This document shows, in pieces, positions 15,139 through 21,823 of a stretch of 21,823 nucleotides of DNA. The DNA is from JBBQIY01 sp964553035. GTDB lineage: Bacteria > Verrucomicrobiota > Kiritimatiellia > RFP12 > UBA3636. The number at the start of each line of letters is the position of its first letter. Position 1 is the stretch's first letter. Made by a program: the position numbers and the translations under genes. The notes beneath the pieces are model-generated. The model ran no database searches and was not told the origin of the DNA. It was given only the letters and a program-made list of their open reading frames with translations. The stretch covers positions 1 to 21,823 of the forward strand of contig CAZKJH010000061.1 of the NCBI GenBank assembly GCA_964553035.1, read 5' to 3'.

Positions 15139-15933
15139 ATGAATGGAATTCTGATCACGACATTCGTCATCACGGCTATTGGCATTATTTGCGGCATTGC
15201 GCTGGCGATTATTGCTAAGCGTTTCGAGGTCAAGGAAGACCAGCGCGTTATCGATGTGGAGCTGGCACTTCCCGGTGCGAACTGCGGTGGTTGCGGCTAT
15301 GCAGGCTGTGCGGCTTACGCCAAAGCGATTGTTACGGAAAGTGCACCGATCAACAAGTGCGGTCCGGGCGGGAGCGCAGTGGTAGATGCGGTTGCCCTGA
15401 TTACGGGGCAGAAGGCGGTAGCACCTGAGCCAGTCAAGGCCTACGTAAAGTGTGGTGGAGACCGGTCTGCTGTAAAACACCGAAGTCAATATAATGGTGT
15501 CCGGGACTGCTCCGTCGCGAACATGGTTGCCGGCGGCTGGAAGGATTGTCAGTACGGCTGTCTCGGATTTGGAAGTTGCGCTCGGGCGTGCCCGTACGGA
15601 GCGATTACGATCCATAATGGACTCGCTATCGTCGACCCTGCGGTCTGCGTTGGCTGTGGTTTATGCGTGGTACAGTGTCCGCGAAACCTTATCGTCATAA
15701 CACCTGCCGCTCACAAAATTCATGTTCGCTGTTCATCGCCTGAAAAGGGTGCCGTCGTTCGTAAGCAATGCACAAAGGGCTGCATCGGTTGCGGGATGTG
15801 TGTTAAAATGGAAGGAGGCGTTTCGATGGCGATGATTGGAGCGCTTGCCGTCGTGGACTACACGAAGGCACCGGTTGCGGTTGAGGGCGTCGTCGCGAAA
15901 TGTCCGGTAAAATGCATCGATAACCTTTCCTGA
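15139..15933 (+). CDS. rnfB: Rnf complex subunit B (multi-cluster ferredoxin)
   Basis: The 264-residue protein has an N-terminal membrane helix (residues about 3-25), then the RnfB [4Fe-4S] motif with Cys 49, 52, 57 and 74 (PGANCGGCGYAGC and NKCGPGG). Downstream lie further cysteine groups: CQYGCLGFGSCARACP, CVGCGLCVVQCP and CTKGCIGCGMC, ending with CPVKC. This is the longer, clostridial- or Bacteroides-like form rather than the short E. coli form, with several [4Fe-4S] clusters. It should receive electrons from reduced ferredoxin at the cytoplasmic face. It starts 21 bp after rnfA, with GTAGGA upstream of ATG. Confidence 0.97.
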   Translation: MNGILITTFVITAIGIICGIALAIIAKRFEVKEDQRVIDVELALPGANCGGCGYAGCAAYAKAIVTESAPINKCGPGGSAVVDAVALITGQKAVAPEPVKAYVKCGGDRSAVKHRSQYNGVRDCSVANMVAGGWKDCQYGCLGFGSCARACPYGAITIHNGLAIVDPAVCVGCGLCVVQCPRNLIVITPAAHKIHVRCSSPEKGAVVRKQCTKGCIGCGMCVKMEGGVSMAMIGALAVVDYTKAPVAVEGVVAKCPVKCIDNLS

Positions 15934-15946
15934 GATTCTGTTTGAT

Positions 15947-17314
15947 ATGAAAACATTCAATGCTCCGAACATGTTTAAAGGCGGTGTTCATCCGCCAGAG
16001 AAGAAGGATCTTTCATGCAACCGCCCCATGGTCGTGTTGCCCGTTCCTAAAATTTTAAAAGTTCCGCTTGTTCAGCACCTCGGCGCACCCGCCAAGCAAG
16101 TGCTCGAGGTGGGAGCCCGTGTGCTTCGCGGTGATATGATCGGCGTGGCAGGCGGTTTTATTTCTGCTTCTGTGCATGCCCCTACTTCTGGAGTTATCAA
16201 GGGCTACGAGATGCTTCCAGCGGCTGTTGGCCGCCGTGTTCAACACTGCATCATTGAGGCGGATGGACTTGATGAGAGAACACAAGTGATTGAGCCGTTG
16301 CCAGATTGGGAGATGCGTCCAATCAAAGAGCTGATTGACCGTATTTCTGAGACAGGCATCGTGGGTATGGGCGGTGCCGGCTTTCCGACGCACATTAAGG
16401 TCAACCCACCACCCGACAAGAAAGTTCATACGCTGATCATCAACGGTGCCGAGTGCGAACCTTATTTGTCATCCGACCATCGTATGATGCTGGAACGAAC
16501 AGAAGATATCTGGAAGGGTATCCAGATCCTTCGAAAAATTCTTGGAGCGGAAAGCGTTTGGATTTGCATCGAGGCGAATAAGCCGAGTGCCATCGAAGCT
16601 TTTGCCAAGATAGCATGCGATGATCATGTTTCTGTTGCAATTCTTAAGACCTTCTATCCGCACGGTAGCGAGAAGCAGCAGATTTATGCAACGCTGGGCG
16701 TTGAAGTGCCGTCTGGTGGGTTACCTGCCGATGTGGGATGCGTTGTTGAGAACATCGGGACTTTGATCGCCATCAAAGAGGCTGTTATCAACGGTTGGCC
16801 ACTCGATTCACGCTGTGTTACCGTCACCGGCGAAGCGATTGTTAATCCAGGAAATTTCTTTGCACGTTGTGGAACGAGTTACGAAGATTTGATCGCAGCA
16901 GCAGGCGGCTATAAAGAAAAGGCTACCAAGATTATTTCCGGTGGACCGATGATGGGCTTTACGGTGGCAGACACCTCAATTGCGGTTACTAAAACGTGTT
17001 CCGGTATTCTCGTTCTTGGAACCAAGAACACCACTGAATTTACATCGATGGCCTGCATCAGTTGCGGACGTTGCAATCGGGTTTGCCCGCTGCGTTTGTT
17101 GCCGTCGGAGATGTCGTGCGCCATTGAGGCAGACAATGTCGATACCGCCATTGACTTGCATGTGGCAGATTGTTACGAGTGTGGTTGCTGTAGCTATGTG
17201 TGTCCTTCGCACAGGCCTCTCGTACAGCATTTTAGAAGAGCGAAGGGCGTACTTGCCGCAAGAACAGCACGGGCGAGGGCGGAAGCTCAGGCAAAAGCTC
17301 AGGAGAAGAAATAG
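15947..17314 (+). CDS. rnfC: Rnf complex subunit C (NADH dehydrogenase-like)
   Basis: RnfC is the peripheral subunit that exchanges electrons with NAD(H) using FMN and two [4Fe-4S] clusters. The 455-residue protein starts near FKGGVHPPEKK, has the barrel-sandwich segment around GFISASVHAPTSGV, the nucleotide-binding glycine loop GMGGAGFPTHIKV near residue 140, EAVINGWPL and two CxxCxxC...C motifs (C370/373/376/380 and C409/412/415/419). It is shorter than E. coli RsxC because it lacks the long Ala/Lys-rich C-terminal repeat; it ends ARAEAQAKAQEKK. ATG at 15947 or 15971 are both possible starts; the first is kept here. The stop TAG overlaps the rnfD GTG by one base. Confidence 0.97.
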   Translation: MKTFNAPNMFKGGVHPPEKKDLSCNRPMVVLPVPKILKVPLVQHLGAPAKQVLEVGARVLRGDMIGVAGGFISASVHAPTSGVIKGYEMLPAAVGRRVQHCIIEADGLDERTQVIEPLPDWEMRPIKELIDRISETGIVGMGGAGFPTHIKVNPPPDKKVHTLIINGAECEPYLSSDHRMMLERTEDIWKGIQILRKILGAESVWICIEANKPSAIEAFAKIACDDHVSVAILKTFYPHGSEKQQIYATLGVEVPSGGLPADVGCVVENIGTLIAIKEAVINGWPLDSRCVTVTGEAIVNPGNFFARCGTSYEDLIAAAGGYKEKATKIISGGPMMGFTVADTSIAVTKTCSGILVLGTKNTTEFTSMACISCGRCNRVCPLRLLPSEMSCAIEADNVDTAIDLHVADCYECGCCSYVCPSHRPLVQHFRRAKGVLAARTARARAEAQAKAQEKK

Positions 17315-18435
17315 TGAACGAAACAGAACAAGACATTAATTCGCTGCTTGTAACGAGCACATCGCCGCACATCCACAGCGGATCCAGCGTTCGAACCATC
17401 ATGCGAGACGTTATCATCTCGTTGATCCCGTGTTCGTTGGCAGCGGTTTGGTTCTTCGGGCCAAGATCCTTACTCCTCATCGCCGTTTGCATCGGCTCTG
17501 CCGTTGGCACCGAATGGGTTTGTCGCAAGATGATGGGGCGAGAAAACGCCATTGGTGATCTCAGTGCCGTTGTAACGGCCTTGTTATTGGCCCTGTGCCT
17601 TCCCATCGGCCTGCCGCTTTGGCAGGCTGCGGTGGGAACGATCTTCGCCATTGCCGTAGCCAAACAGGTTTTTGGTGGACTCGGCTACAACGCATTTAAC
17701 CCCGCACTGGTCGGCCGCGCGTTCTTGCTGATTTCCTTCACCGCATCGATGACCACTTGGACACCGAGTACGTGGCTGGGTGTTTCTGTCGACAAGGGTG
17801 GTGAAATGGAGATGAGCGATAGCACCACCTCCGCTTCTGGAATTTTTGGCAATAAGCCAGATCCGAACGATGCCACCACAACGGCAACGCCGCTCGGTGT
17901 GACGAAGGATGCAACGCGTTTTAAAACCAATGCATCCGATGCCTTTGACTACAACGCAAAGGTGAGAAAGAACCTTTTCTTCGGAAATGTGAACGGAAGT
18001 ATCGGCGAAACCTCAGCACTGGCAATTCTCATTGGTTTTGCGTGGCTTCTCTTCCGAAGGGTCATCTCGTGGCACACGACCGCTGGCTACATGGGTTCGA
18101 TGGCGGTCTTCGCGTTCCTGCTCAATCAGTTTTCGCCGCTGCTTGCCATGCCGGTTGATTTCCATCTCCTCGCTGGCGGTGCACTTTTCGGTGCCGTGTT
18201 TATGGCAACGGACATGGTCACCTCTCCCGTGACGCGTTGGGGACACGTCATCTTCGGAATCGGTTGCGGCGTTCTCACGATGATCATTCGTGTGGTGCCA
18301 AGTGGGTCTTACCCGGAAGGCGTGACGTTTGCAATCTTGATCATGAATGCCTTTACGCCTCTTATCAACATGGCAACAAAATACAAACGATTCGGTGTTG
18401 GTCAAAAAGCTCAAACAAAGAAGGCGGTCGGATGA
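17314..18435 (+). CDS. rnfD: Rnf complex subunit D (membrane flavoprotein)
   Basis: This 373-residue membrane protein is homologous to NqrB and carries an FMN covalently bound through a threonine. Helices include VIISLIPCSLAAVWFFG and LLLALCLPIGLP; the conserved loop FGGLGYNAFNPALVGRAF is at 120-137. The expected flavin threonine is T192 in ATTTATPLG; Asp186 lies six residues before it, as in the flavin-transferase motif Dxx(S/T)GAT, but the usual Gly is Thr (TTAT instead of SGAT). The start is GTG at 17314-17316 with AGGAG (17301-17305) upstream, overlapping the rnfC stop. The gene overlaps rnfG by 4 nt. Confidence 0.96.
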   Translation: MNETEQDINSLLVTSTSPHIHSGSSVRTIMRDVIISLIPCSLAAVWFFGPRSLLLIAVCIGSAVGTEWVCRKMMGRENAIGDLSAVVTALLLALCLPIGLPLWQAAVGTIFAIAVAKQVFGGLGYNAFNPALVGRAFLLISFTASMTTWTPSTWLGVSVDKGGEMEMSDSTTSASGIFGNKPDPNDATTTATPLGVTKDATRFKTNASDAFDYNAKVRKNLFFGNVNGSIGETSALAILIGFAWLLFRRVISWHTTAGYMGSMAVFAFLLNQFSPLLAMPVDFHLLAGGALFGAVFMATDMVTSPVTRWGHVIFGIGCGVLTMIIRVVPSGSYPEGVTFAILIMNAFTPLINMATKYKRFGVGQKAQTKKAVG

Positions 18436-18992
18436 ATGACTCAATGAAACTTGTCGGTAGCATAACCATAATTTGCATGGTATCAGCACTGTTGGTGTCC
18501 GTGGCACATGAAGTAACCTTGAAGCCGATTGAGGATGCCGAAGCGGCTAAAAAAACAAAGGCTATTCTTGAAGTCCTGCCAGAAGGTGCATCAAAACCCG
18601 AAGCAATGACAAACGTGGTTTCTTCGGCGGTGGGTGTTTTGTCAACGAATGTCTACTGGAAGACCGACAAGGGTTACGCGATGGAAATGACTGCGCCCAA
18701 TGGTTACTCGGGCGACATCACGTTGATGCTCGGTTTTTCGAAGGACGGAAATTTCTGGAGCTACAAAGTCTTAGCGCATAGCGAAACGCCTGGTCTGGGT
18801 GGGCACATCACGGGAAGCTTTCTCGACAATGTCAAGAATCGTCCTGCAGGCGGAACGAAGTGGAAGGTTGTCAAAGATGGAGGCGATATTGTTCCGATTA
18901 CGGCAGCGACCATTTCATCGCGAGCCGTTTGCGGTGCCATTGAACGCGGGGTGAAAGTTTTCGAAACGATTCAGACTACGGAGACGATGTAA
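18432..18992 (+). CDS. rnfG: Rnf complex subunit G (periplasmic flavoprotein)
   Basis: The 186-residue protein has one N-terminal helix (LVGSITIICMVSALLVSVAH) and a periplasmic FMN-binding domain homologous to NqrC. The domain shows SETPGLGGHI near 117-126 and ITAATISSRAV at 156-166, where T160 is the expected covalent FMN threonine. The motif is not standard: TAAT replaces TGAT, and the Asp expected at -6 is V154, while D152 is at -8. Transfer of FMN by ApbE is established for the family; no apbE is in the window. ATG 18432 overlaps the rnfD stop by 4 nt (ATGA). The longer frame from 18237 runs inside rnfD and is rejected. Confidence 0.95.
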   Translation: MNDSMKLVGSITIICMVSALLVSVAHEVTLKPIEDAEAAKKTKAILEVLPEGASKPEAMTNVVSSAVGVLSTNVYWKTDKGYAMEMTAPNGYSGDITLMLGFSKDGNFWSYKVLAHSETPGLGGHITGSFLDNVKNRPAGGTKWKVVKDGGDIVPITAATISSRAVCGAIERGVKVFETIQTTETM

Positions 18993-18993
18993 C

Positions 18994-19632
18994 ATGAAGG
19001 CGCTGAAGATTTTAAAAAACGGAATTCTAACGAGCAATCCGACCTTTCGGCTCGTTTTGGGAATGTGTCCGACACTGGCTACCACCACGTCGATTGAAAA
19101 TGGCATCGGCATGGGCGTTGCGACGATGTCGGTACTGATTTGTTCGAATGCGGTGATCGCATCAATCCGCAAGTTTGTGCCATCTCAAGTCCGAATTCCT
19201 TGCTATATTGTGGTGATCGCCTCGTTCGTGACAATCGTTGAAATGTTGATGAAGGCGTATGTGGGCTCACTTTACGAGAGCCTCGGCATCTTCATTCCCC
19301 TTATCGTCGTGAATTGCATCATCCTCGGCCGTGCGGAAGCGTTTGCTGCCAAAAATACTGTACTCGACAGCGTTTTCGACGGTCTCGGCATGGGGCTTGG
19401 ATTCACCCTTTCGCTCTTTCTCGTAGCCGCGACACGTCAGCTTGTGGGCGGCGTTGCGCTACTGGCCGTTCTGCCTCCGGGCGGATTCATCATTCTCGGC
19501 GTCTTGCTGGCTACGATCAATGCACTCCAGAGCTATAACGCCCGCCGGAAAGGCCGCCCCGAGCCAGGACCCCTCCGCCTCGACTGCCGTCACTGTGTTG
19601 TCGGTTGCGGCAAAGAAGCGCTCGATCTCTAA
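18994..19632 (+). CDS. rnfE: Rnf complex subunit E (membrane, iron-sulfur) with a cysteine tail
   Basis: This 212-residue membrane protein is homologous to RnfA with six predicted helices. It supplies the other two cysteines of the in-membrane [2Fe-2S] centre: LGMCPTLATTTS near residue 28 and VNCIILGRAEAF near 108. Typical further motifs are NPTFRLVLG and DGLGMGLGFTLSLF. The C-terminus after NALQSYNARRKGRPEP is a short hydrophilic tail with Cys198, Cys201 and Cys205 (CRHCVVGCG). Three extra cysteines could bind metal or form a disulfide; I do not know how widespread this is. It begins 1 bp after the rnfG stop and ends 16 bp before the nnr fusion. Confidence 0.96.
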   Translation: MKALKILKNGILTSNPTFRLVLGMCPTLATTTSIENGIGMGVATMSVLICSNAVIASIRKFVPSQVRIPCYIVVIASFVTIVEMLMKAYVGSLYESLGIFIPLIVVNCIILGRAEAFAAKNTVLDSVFDGLGMGLGFTLSLFLVAATRQLVGGVALLAVLPPGGFIILGVLLATINALQSYNARRKGRPEPGPLRLDCRHCVVGCGKEALDL

Positions 19633-19648
19633 CAAGAGGTGGTAAGCC

Positions 19649-21205
19649 ATGCGATATGTCAGCACCGAAGAAATGCGTCGTATTGACGGCGATTTGCTCG
19701 CAACGACCTGTCGCTTCTCGGGTGTGCCCGAATCCGATCACCTGATCAAACTTGCCTCACTGGGCATCGTTAACCTTGTCCTCGAGATGTGCGCCAGTTT
19801 GACGGTACGTCCTGCCATCTATGTATTTTTCGGAAATGGCAATAATGGGGCTGATGCGATCTATGCAGGATGGGAGCTTGCAGAACAAGGTTTTAAAGTT
19901 CAGTTTTATGCAGCTCTGACAGAAGTGGAAGCCAAAAGTGTTGTTAGGACGCTTACGAACACGGGGCGTTGTTCCTCAATTTCCTGGTATTCAGAAGAGC
20001 AACCATGGACCGCGTTCCCACCATCCGCCATCCCTCGTGGCTCACTCATCATCGATGGCATTCTGGGCATTGGCGTGCATGGTGTACCCAAGGAACCTGC
20101 CGCATCGGCAATTCGCTGGATCAACCGTCTGAAAGGCCGTACGCACATTGTTTCTGTTGATGTGCCTTCTGGTCTCAATGCCGATACAGGAGCCGCGCAA
20201 GGCGATGTCGTTAATGCCGATGTCACCGTGTGTATGGGCATGCCCAAACGCGGCATGTCTGCATCTTCATCGTTGAGGCAGTCGGGTTCGATCTACGTGA
20301 ACGACCTTGAAATTCCGGACGAATACCTAGACGGCATCGCGGATGCAGCGTGTGACGAACTCGTGACAGCTCGCGATGTGGCAGGGTGCATACCCTGCCG
20401 CCGCTGGGATTCCCACAAAGGTGATTTCGGGCATGTCTGTGTTGTCGGCGGGACGGCAGGCTATTGTGGTGCTCCAGCATTGGCGGCGCTAGGGGCGATG
20501 GGATCTGGTGCTGGGCTGGTGAGCGTCTATGTCCCGAAGTCGATTGCTGGACTTGTTGCGGTTTATGCGCCTGAGATGATGGTACATCCGCTCAAGTCCG
20601 ATGTTGTAACCGCTTTCTCGCTTTTGTCCACACAAACTTCCTTTGCTGGTAAGACAATCGTTGCTGGGCCCGGTATGTCGCAGAAAGATGGCGTACAGGA
20701 AGCAGTTCAGTGGTTGCTCAGGTGCAGTGGGGCTTCTGGTATTGTGCTCGATGCCGATGCGCTCAACATCCTTTGTGGCAGTGTCCAGACTCTGGCAGCG
20801 TGTACGATGCAGAAGATCATCACGCCACATCCAGGCGAAGCGGCACGGCTCTTGGGAATAAGTATCACGATGGTTCAGGCAGACCGAGCAGCAGCACTCA
20901 GAGCATTAGTCGATCTGACAGGATCCGCTGTGATTCTAAAAGGGGCGGGGACTTTGGTTTCAGCACCGGGACGAGGCATCCATCTTGTGGCAGGCGTGAA
21001 TCCTGGAATGGCCCGCGGGGGCATGGGTGATGTGCTGGCGGGAATAGCAGGTGCAATGCTTGCACGAGGCCTCACGGCTTTCGATGCGGCACGCGCAGCA
21101 GCCTGGCTCCATGCGAGAGCTGGAGATATCGCTGCATGGCGCAATGGACGAGAAGCGATGCTCGCTACCGATGTGGTTGCCTGTCTCGGTGAAGCGTTTG
21201 TGTGA
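19649..21205 (+). CDS. nnrED: Bifunctional NAD(P)HX epimerase / ADP-dependent dehydratase
   Basis: The enzyme repairs NAD(P)H that has been hydrated by side reactions: the N-terminal YjeF_N domain interconverts R- and S-NAD(P)HX, and the C-terminal ribokinase-like domain dehydrates S-NAD(P)HX. Its 518 residues match the fused bacterial form. N-terminal: FGNGNNGADAI at 61-71 (usually GNGNNGGDG) and SVDVPSGLNADTG near 169. C-terminal: VVGGTAGYCGAPALAALGA, TPHPGEAARLLG, VILKGAGTLV and NPGMARGGMGDVLAGI. GAGGTGG (19637-19643) is a clear ribosome site. It is the last gene of the rnf operon, 16 bp after rnfE, matching NADH repair to NADH-linked electron transfer. In E. coli the corresponding gene is nnr (yjeF), not linked to rsx. 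Confidence 0.96.
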   Translation: MRYVSTEEMRRIDGDLLATTCRFSGVPESDHLIKLASLGIVNLVLEMCASLTVRPAIYVFFGNGNNGADAIYAGWELAEQGFKVQFYAALTEVEAKSVVRTLTNTGRCSSISWYSEEQPWTAFPPSAIPRGSLIIDGILGIGVHGVPKEPAASAIRWINRLKGRTHIVSVDVPSGLNADTGAAQGDVVNADVTVCMGMPKRGMSASSSLRQSGSIYVNDLEIPDEYLDGIADAACDELVTARDVAGCIPCRRWDSHKGDFGHVCVVGGTAGYCGAPALAALGAMGSGAGLVSVYVPKSIAGLVAVYAPEMMVHPLKSDVVTAFSLLSTQTSFAGKTIVAGPGMSQKDGVQEAVQWLLRCSGASGIVLDADALNILCGSVQTLAACTMQKIITPHPGEAARLLGISITMVQADRAAALRALVDLTGSAVILKGAGTLVSAPGRGIHLVAGVNPGMARGGMGDVLAGIAGAMLARGLTAFDAARAAAWLHARAGDIAAWRNGREAMLATDVVACLGEAFV

Positions 21206-21220
21206 ATAGGATTTCTCTTT

Positions 21221-21260
21221 GATCCGTCCGATCCGGCTGATCCGTCCGATCCGACGGATC
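21221..21260 (+). repeat. 9-bp tandem repeat with an internal hairpin
   Basis: Four units of 9 bp (GATCCGTCC, GATCCGGCT, GATCCGTCC, GATCCGACG) end in GATC. GATCCGTC at 21239-21246 and GACGGATC at 21253-21260 form a perfect 8-bp stem with a 6-nt loop, so the array can fold in RNA. It begins 16 bp after the nnr stop and precedes the intrinsic terminator. Confidence 0.85.
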
Positions 21261-21295
21261 TATTCGACAACGTTTACGACAAAGTTGAGGAAAAG

Positions 21296-21329
21296 AAAAA
21301 AGAATCAGGTCATTGACCCAATTCTTTTT
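21296..21329. terminator. Bidirectional intrinsic terminator between nnr and ssrA
   Basis: AAAAAAGAAT at the left and ATTCTTTTT at the right pair outside an internal GGTC/GACC stem (21308-21311 and 21315-21318). Read rightward, the T-run ends the rnf-nnr transcript. Read leftward, the six As become a U-run that ends ssrA, whose 3' end is 12 bp away. It therefore serves convergent transcription. Confidence 0.8.
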
Positions 21330-21340
21330 ACTTTCCAGAA

Positions 21341-21688
21341 TGGTGGAGGCGGGGGGAGTCGAACCCCCGTCCGAAACGAAGTAACCTCAGCATCTACGCG
21401 CGTGTCCCATGATTAGTTCTCGCTCACCTGACTGCCCATGGGCGGGCCATCGGGTGCGCCAGCGTCCACGTCGGTGTCGCATGCCTACCCGGTCGCTCGA
21501 CGGCATGCCAGCCTGCTAAATGACACTTCCCCGCTCAGCAGACATCGGCGGTTCCGCGTCGCAGCAAATTAAGCTGCGAAGGCCAATTCAGAGTTGGCGG
21601 TTTGTTTTTTCCGGAAATTGACGAGTATACCGGAGTCCTCGGCGCGCAACTGAAGCCTCAACCGTCCCGTCGAAACCTTGTCGCCCCC
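21341..21688 (-). ncRNA. ssrA: Transfer-messenger RNA (tmRNA)
   Basis: tmRNA rescues stalled ribosomes and tags the unfinished protein for proteolysis. On the minus strand the RNA begins GGGGGCGACAAGGTTTCGACGG and ends with the T-arm GGGGGTTCGACTCCCCC and CGCCTCCACCA. The first seven bases pair with CGCCTCC of the 3' end, leaving ACCA, so the CCA is encoded and the size is 348 nt. The tag frame is at 21569-21598 (minus) and reads ANSELAFAA then TAA; the stop lies in a hairpin GCAGC...GCTGC, as in other tmRNAs. Pseudoknot arms are not checked in detail. It is a one-piece, standard molecule; only the short nine-residue tag stands out. Confidence 0.95.
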
Positions 21689-21721
21689 AGTTCAGGGCTC
21701 GAACCCCTTTTGAGTGAGTTC

Positions 21722-21751
21722 ACTATAGCATGCGCATGAATGCGAATGCAA
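21722..21751 (-). promoter_or_regulatory. ssrA: Promoter of ssrA
   Basis: On the minus strand, TTGCAT (plus 21746-21751) and TATAGT (plus 21722-21727) are separated by 18 bp. The transcript should begin near 21714, leaving a leader of about 26 nt that RNase P would remove to give the mature 5' end at 21688. Confidence 0.65.
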
Positions 21752-21771
21752 CTGTTTTCGCCCAGCAATTC

Positions 21772-21811
21772 GTAATCGGTCAGGCACAGGGGGCTGTGCC
21801 TGACCGATTAC
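21772..21811. repeat. Perfect 18-bp inverted repeat with a GGGG loop
   Basis: GTAATCGGTCAGGCACAG (21772-21789) and its exact reverse complement (21794-21811) are separated by GGGG. It can form a 40-base hairpin in DNA or RNA. The left flank holds AATTCGTAATCGG, the reverse complement of the 13-mer CCGATTACGAATT found at 8218-8230; the right flank GTTGCTAGTCG resembles the GC-rich heptamers. No T-run follows, so an intrinsic terminator is unlikely on either strand. Confidence 0.85.
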
Positions 21812-21823
21812 AGTTGCTAGTCG

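Noticed and set aside
18237..18431. Upstream extension of rnfG
   Set aside because: It lies inside rnfD in another frame; ATG 18432 gives the usual membrane helix start and an ATGA overlap.
21341..21420. tRNA gene suggested by the T-arm and CCA end
   Set aside because: The 5' partner of the acceptor stem is 340 bases away with a tag frame between, so it is tmRNA.
21772..21811. Intrinsic terminator
   Set aside because: The hairpin is strong but has no T-run on either side.
1..21823. New multi-gene defence system or mobile element
   Set aside because: Apart from the toxin-antitoxin pair, all genes are housekeeping or cell-envelope; no transposase, integrase, nuclease cluster or reverse transcriptase is visible.

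Overview
The window looks like chromosome from a free-living, Gram-negative-type, anaerobic or microaerophilic bacterium. It encodes a secreted beta-barrel-like protein, a lipoprotein with a lipobox, a TadE-type pseudopilin and a complete Rnf ion-translocating ferredoxin:NAD+ oxidoreductase. GC content is moderate and most genes are housekeeping. Several traits would fit a PVC-type lineage (Kiritimatiellota/Verrucomicrobiota), but I cannot prove this from the sequence: the divergent DnaA domain IV, the solo TadE/secreted-protein pair and the simple tandem heptamers between genes. Treat the taxonomy as a guess.

Layout. 1-829: a Phd/YefM antitoxin and VapC/FitB-type PIN toxin module with a palindromic operator; the toxin has lost one catalytic acidic residue. 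851-3535 (-): valS. 3596-4309 (-): outer-membrane-type protein. 4436-5302 (+): leucine-rich-repeat lipoprotein. 5310-6564 (+): a heptamer repeat leading into a TadE-like pseudopilin, translationally coupled to a secreted protein of unknown function. 6574-7671 (-): M24 Xaa-Pro aminopeptidase. 7672-8252: AT-rich non-coding region upstream of dnaA with four copies of ATGAACA, three of them within TTATGAACA, a possible DnaA-binding or origin region. 8253-9650: dnaA. 9856-13094: proB-proA-holA, in which the first two genes make glutamate semialdehyde for proline synthesis and the third encodes the delta subunit of the clamp loader. 13101-13267: a second heptamer array and an orphan coding fragment. 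13359-14348: NAD-dependent epimerase. 14490-21205: a promoter followed by rnfABCDGE and a fused NAD(P)HX epimerase/dehydratase (nnrE-nnrD). 21221-21329: a 9-bp repeat and a bidirectional terminator. 21341-21688 (-): ssrA (tmRNA) with its own promoter. 21772-21811: a perfect 18-bp inverted repeat near the window end.

Working together. The Rnf operon couples ferredoxin and NADH redox chemistry to an ion gradient across the membrane, and the last gene repairs hydrated NAD(P)H, so the operon combines NADH turnover with NADH repair. Adjacent rnf genes overlap or sit within about 20 bp of each other.

No CRISPR array, transposase, phage gene or obvious new multi-gene defence system is visible. The most unusual signals are the paired DnaA/DnaA-box divergence, the PIN toxin with a substituted active site, the transition-related heptamer arrays (RTYRCGA), one of which supplies a start codon, and the terminal hairpin element.
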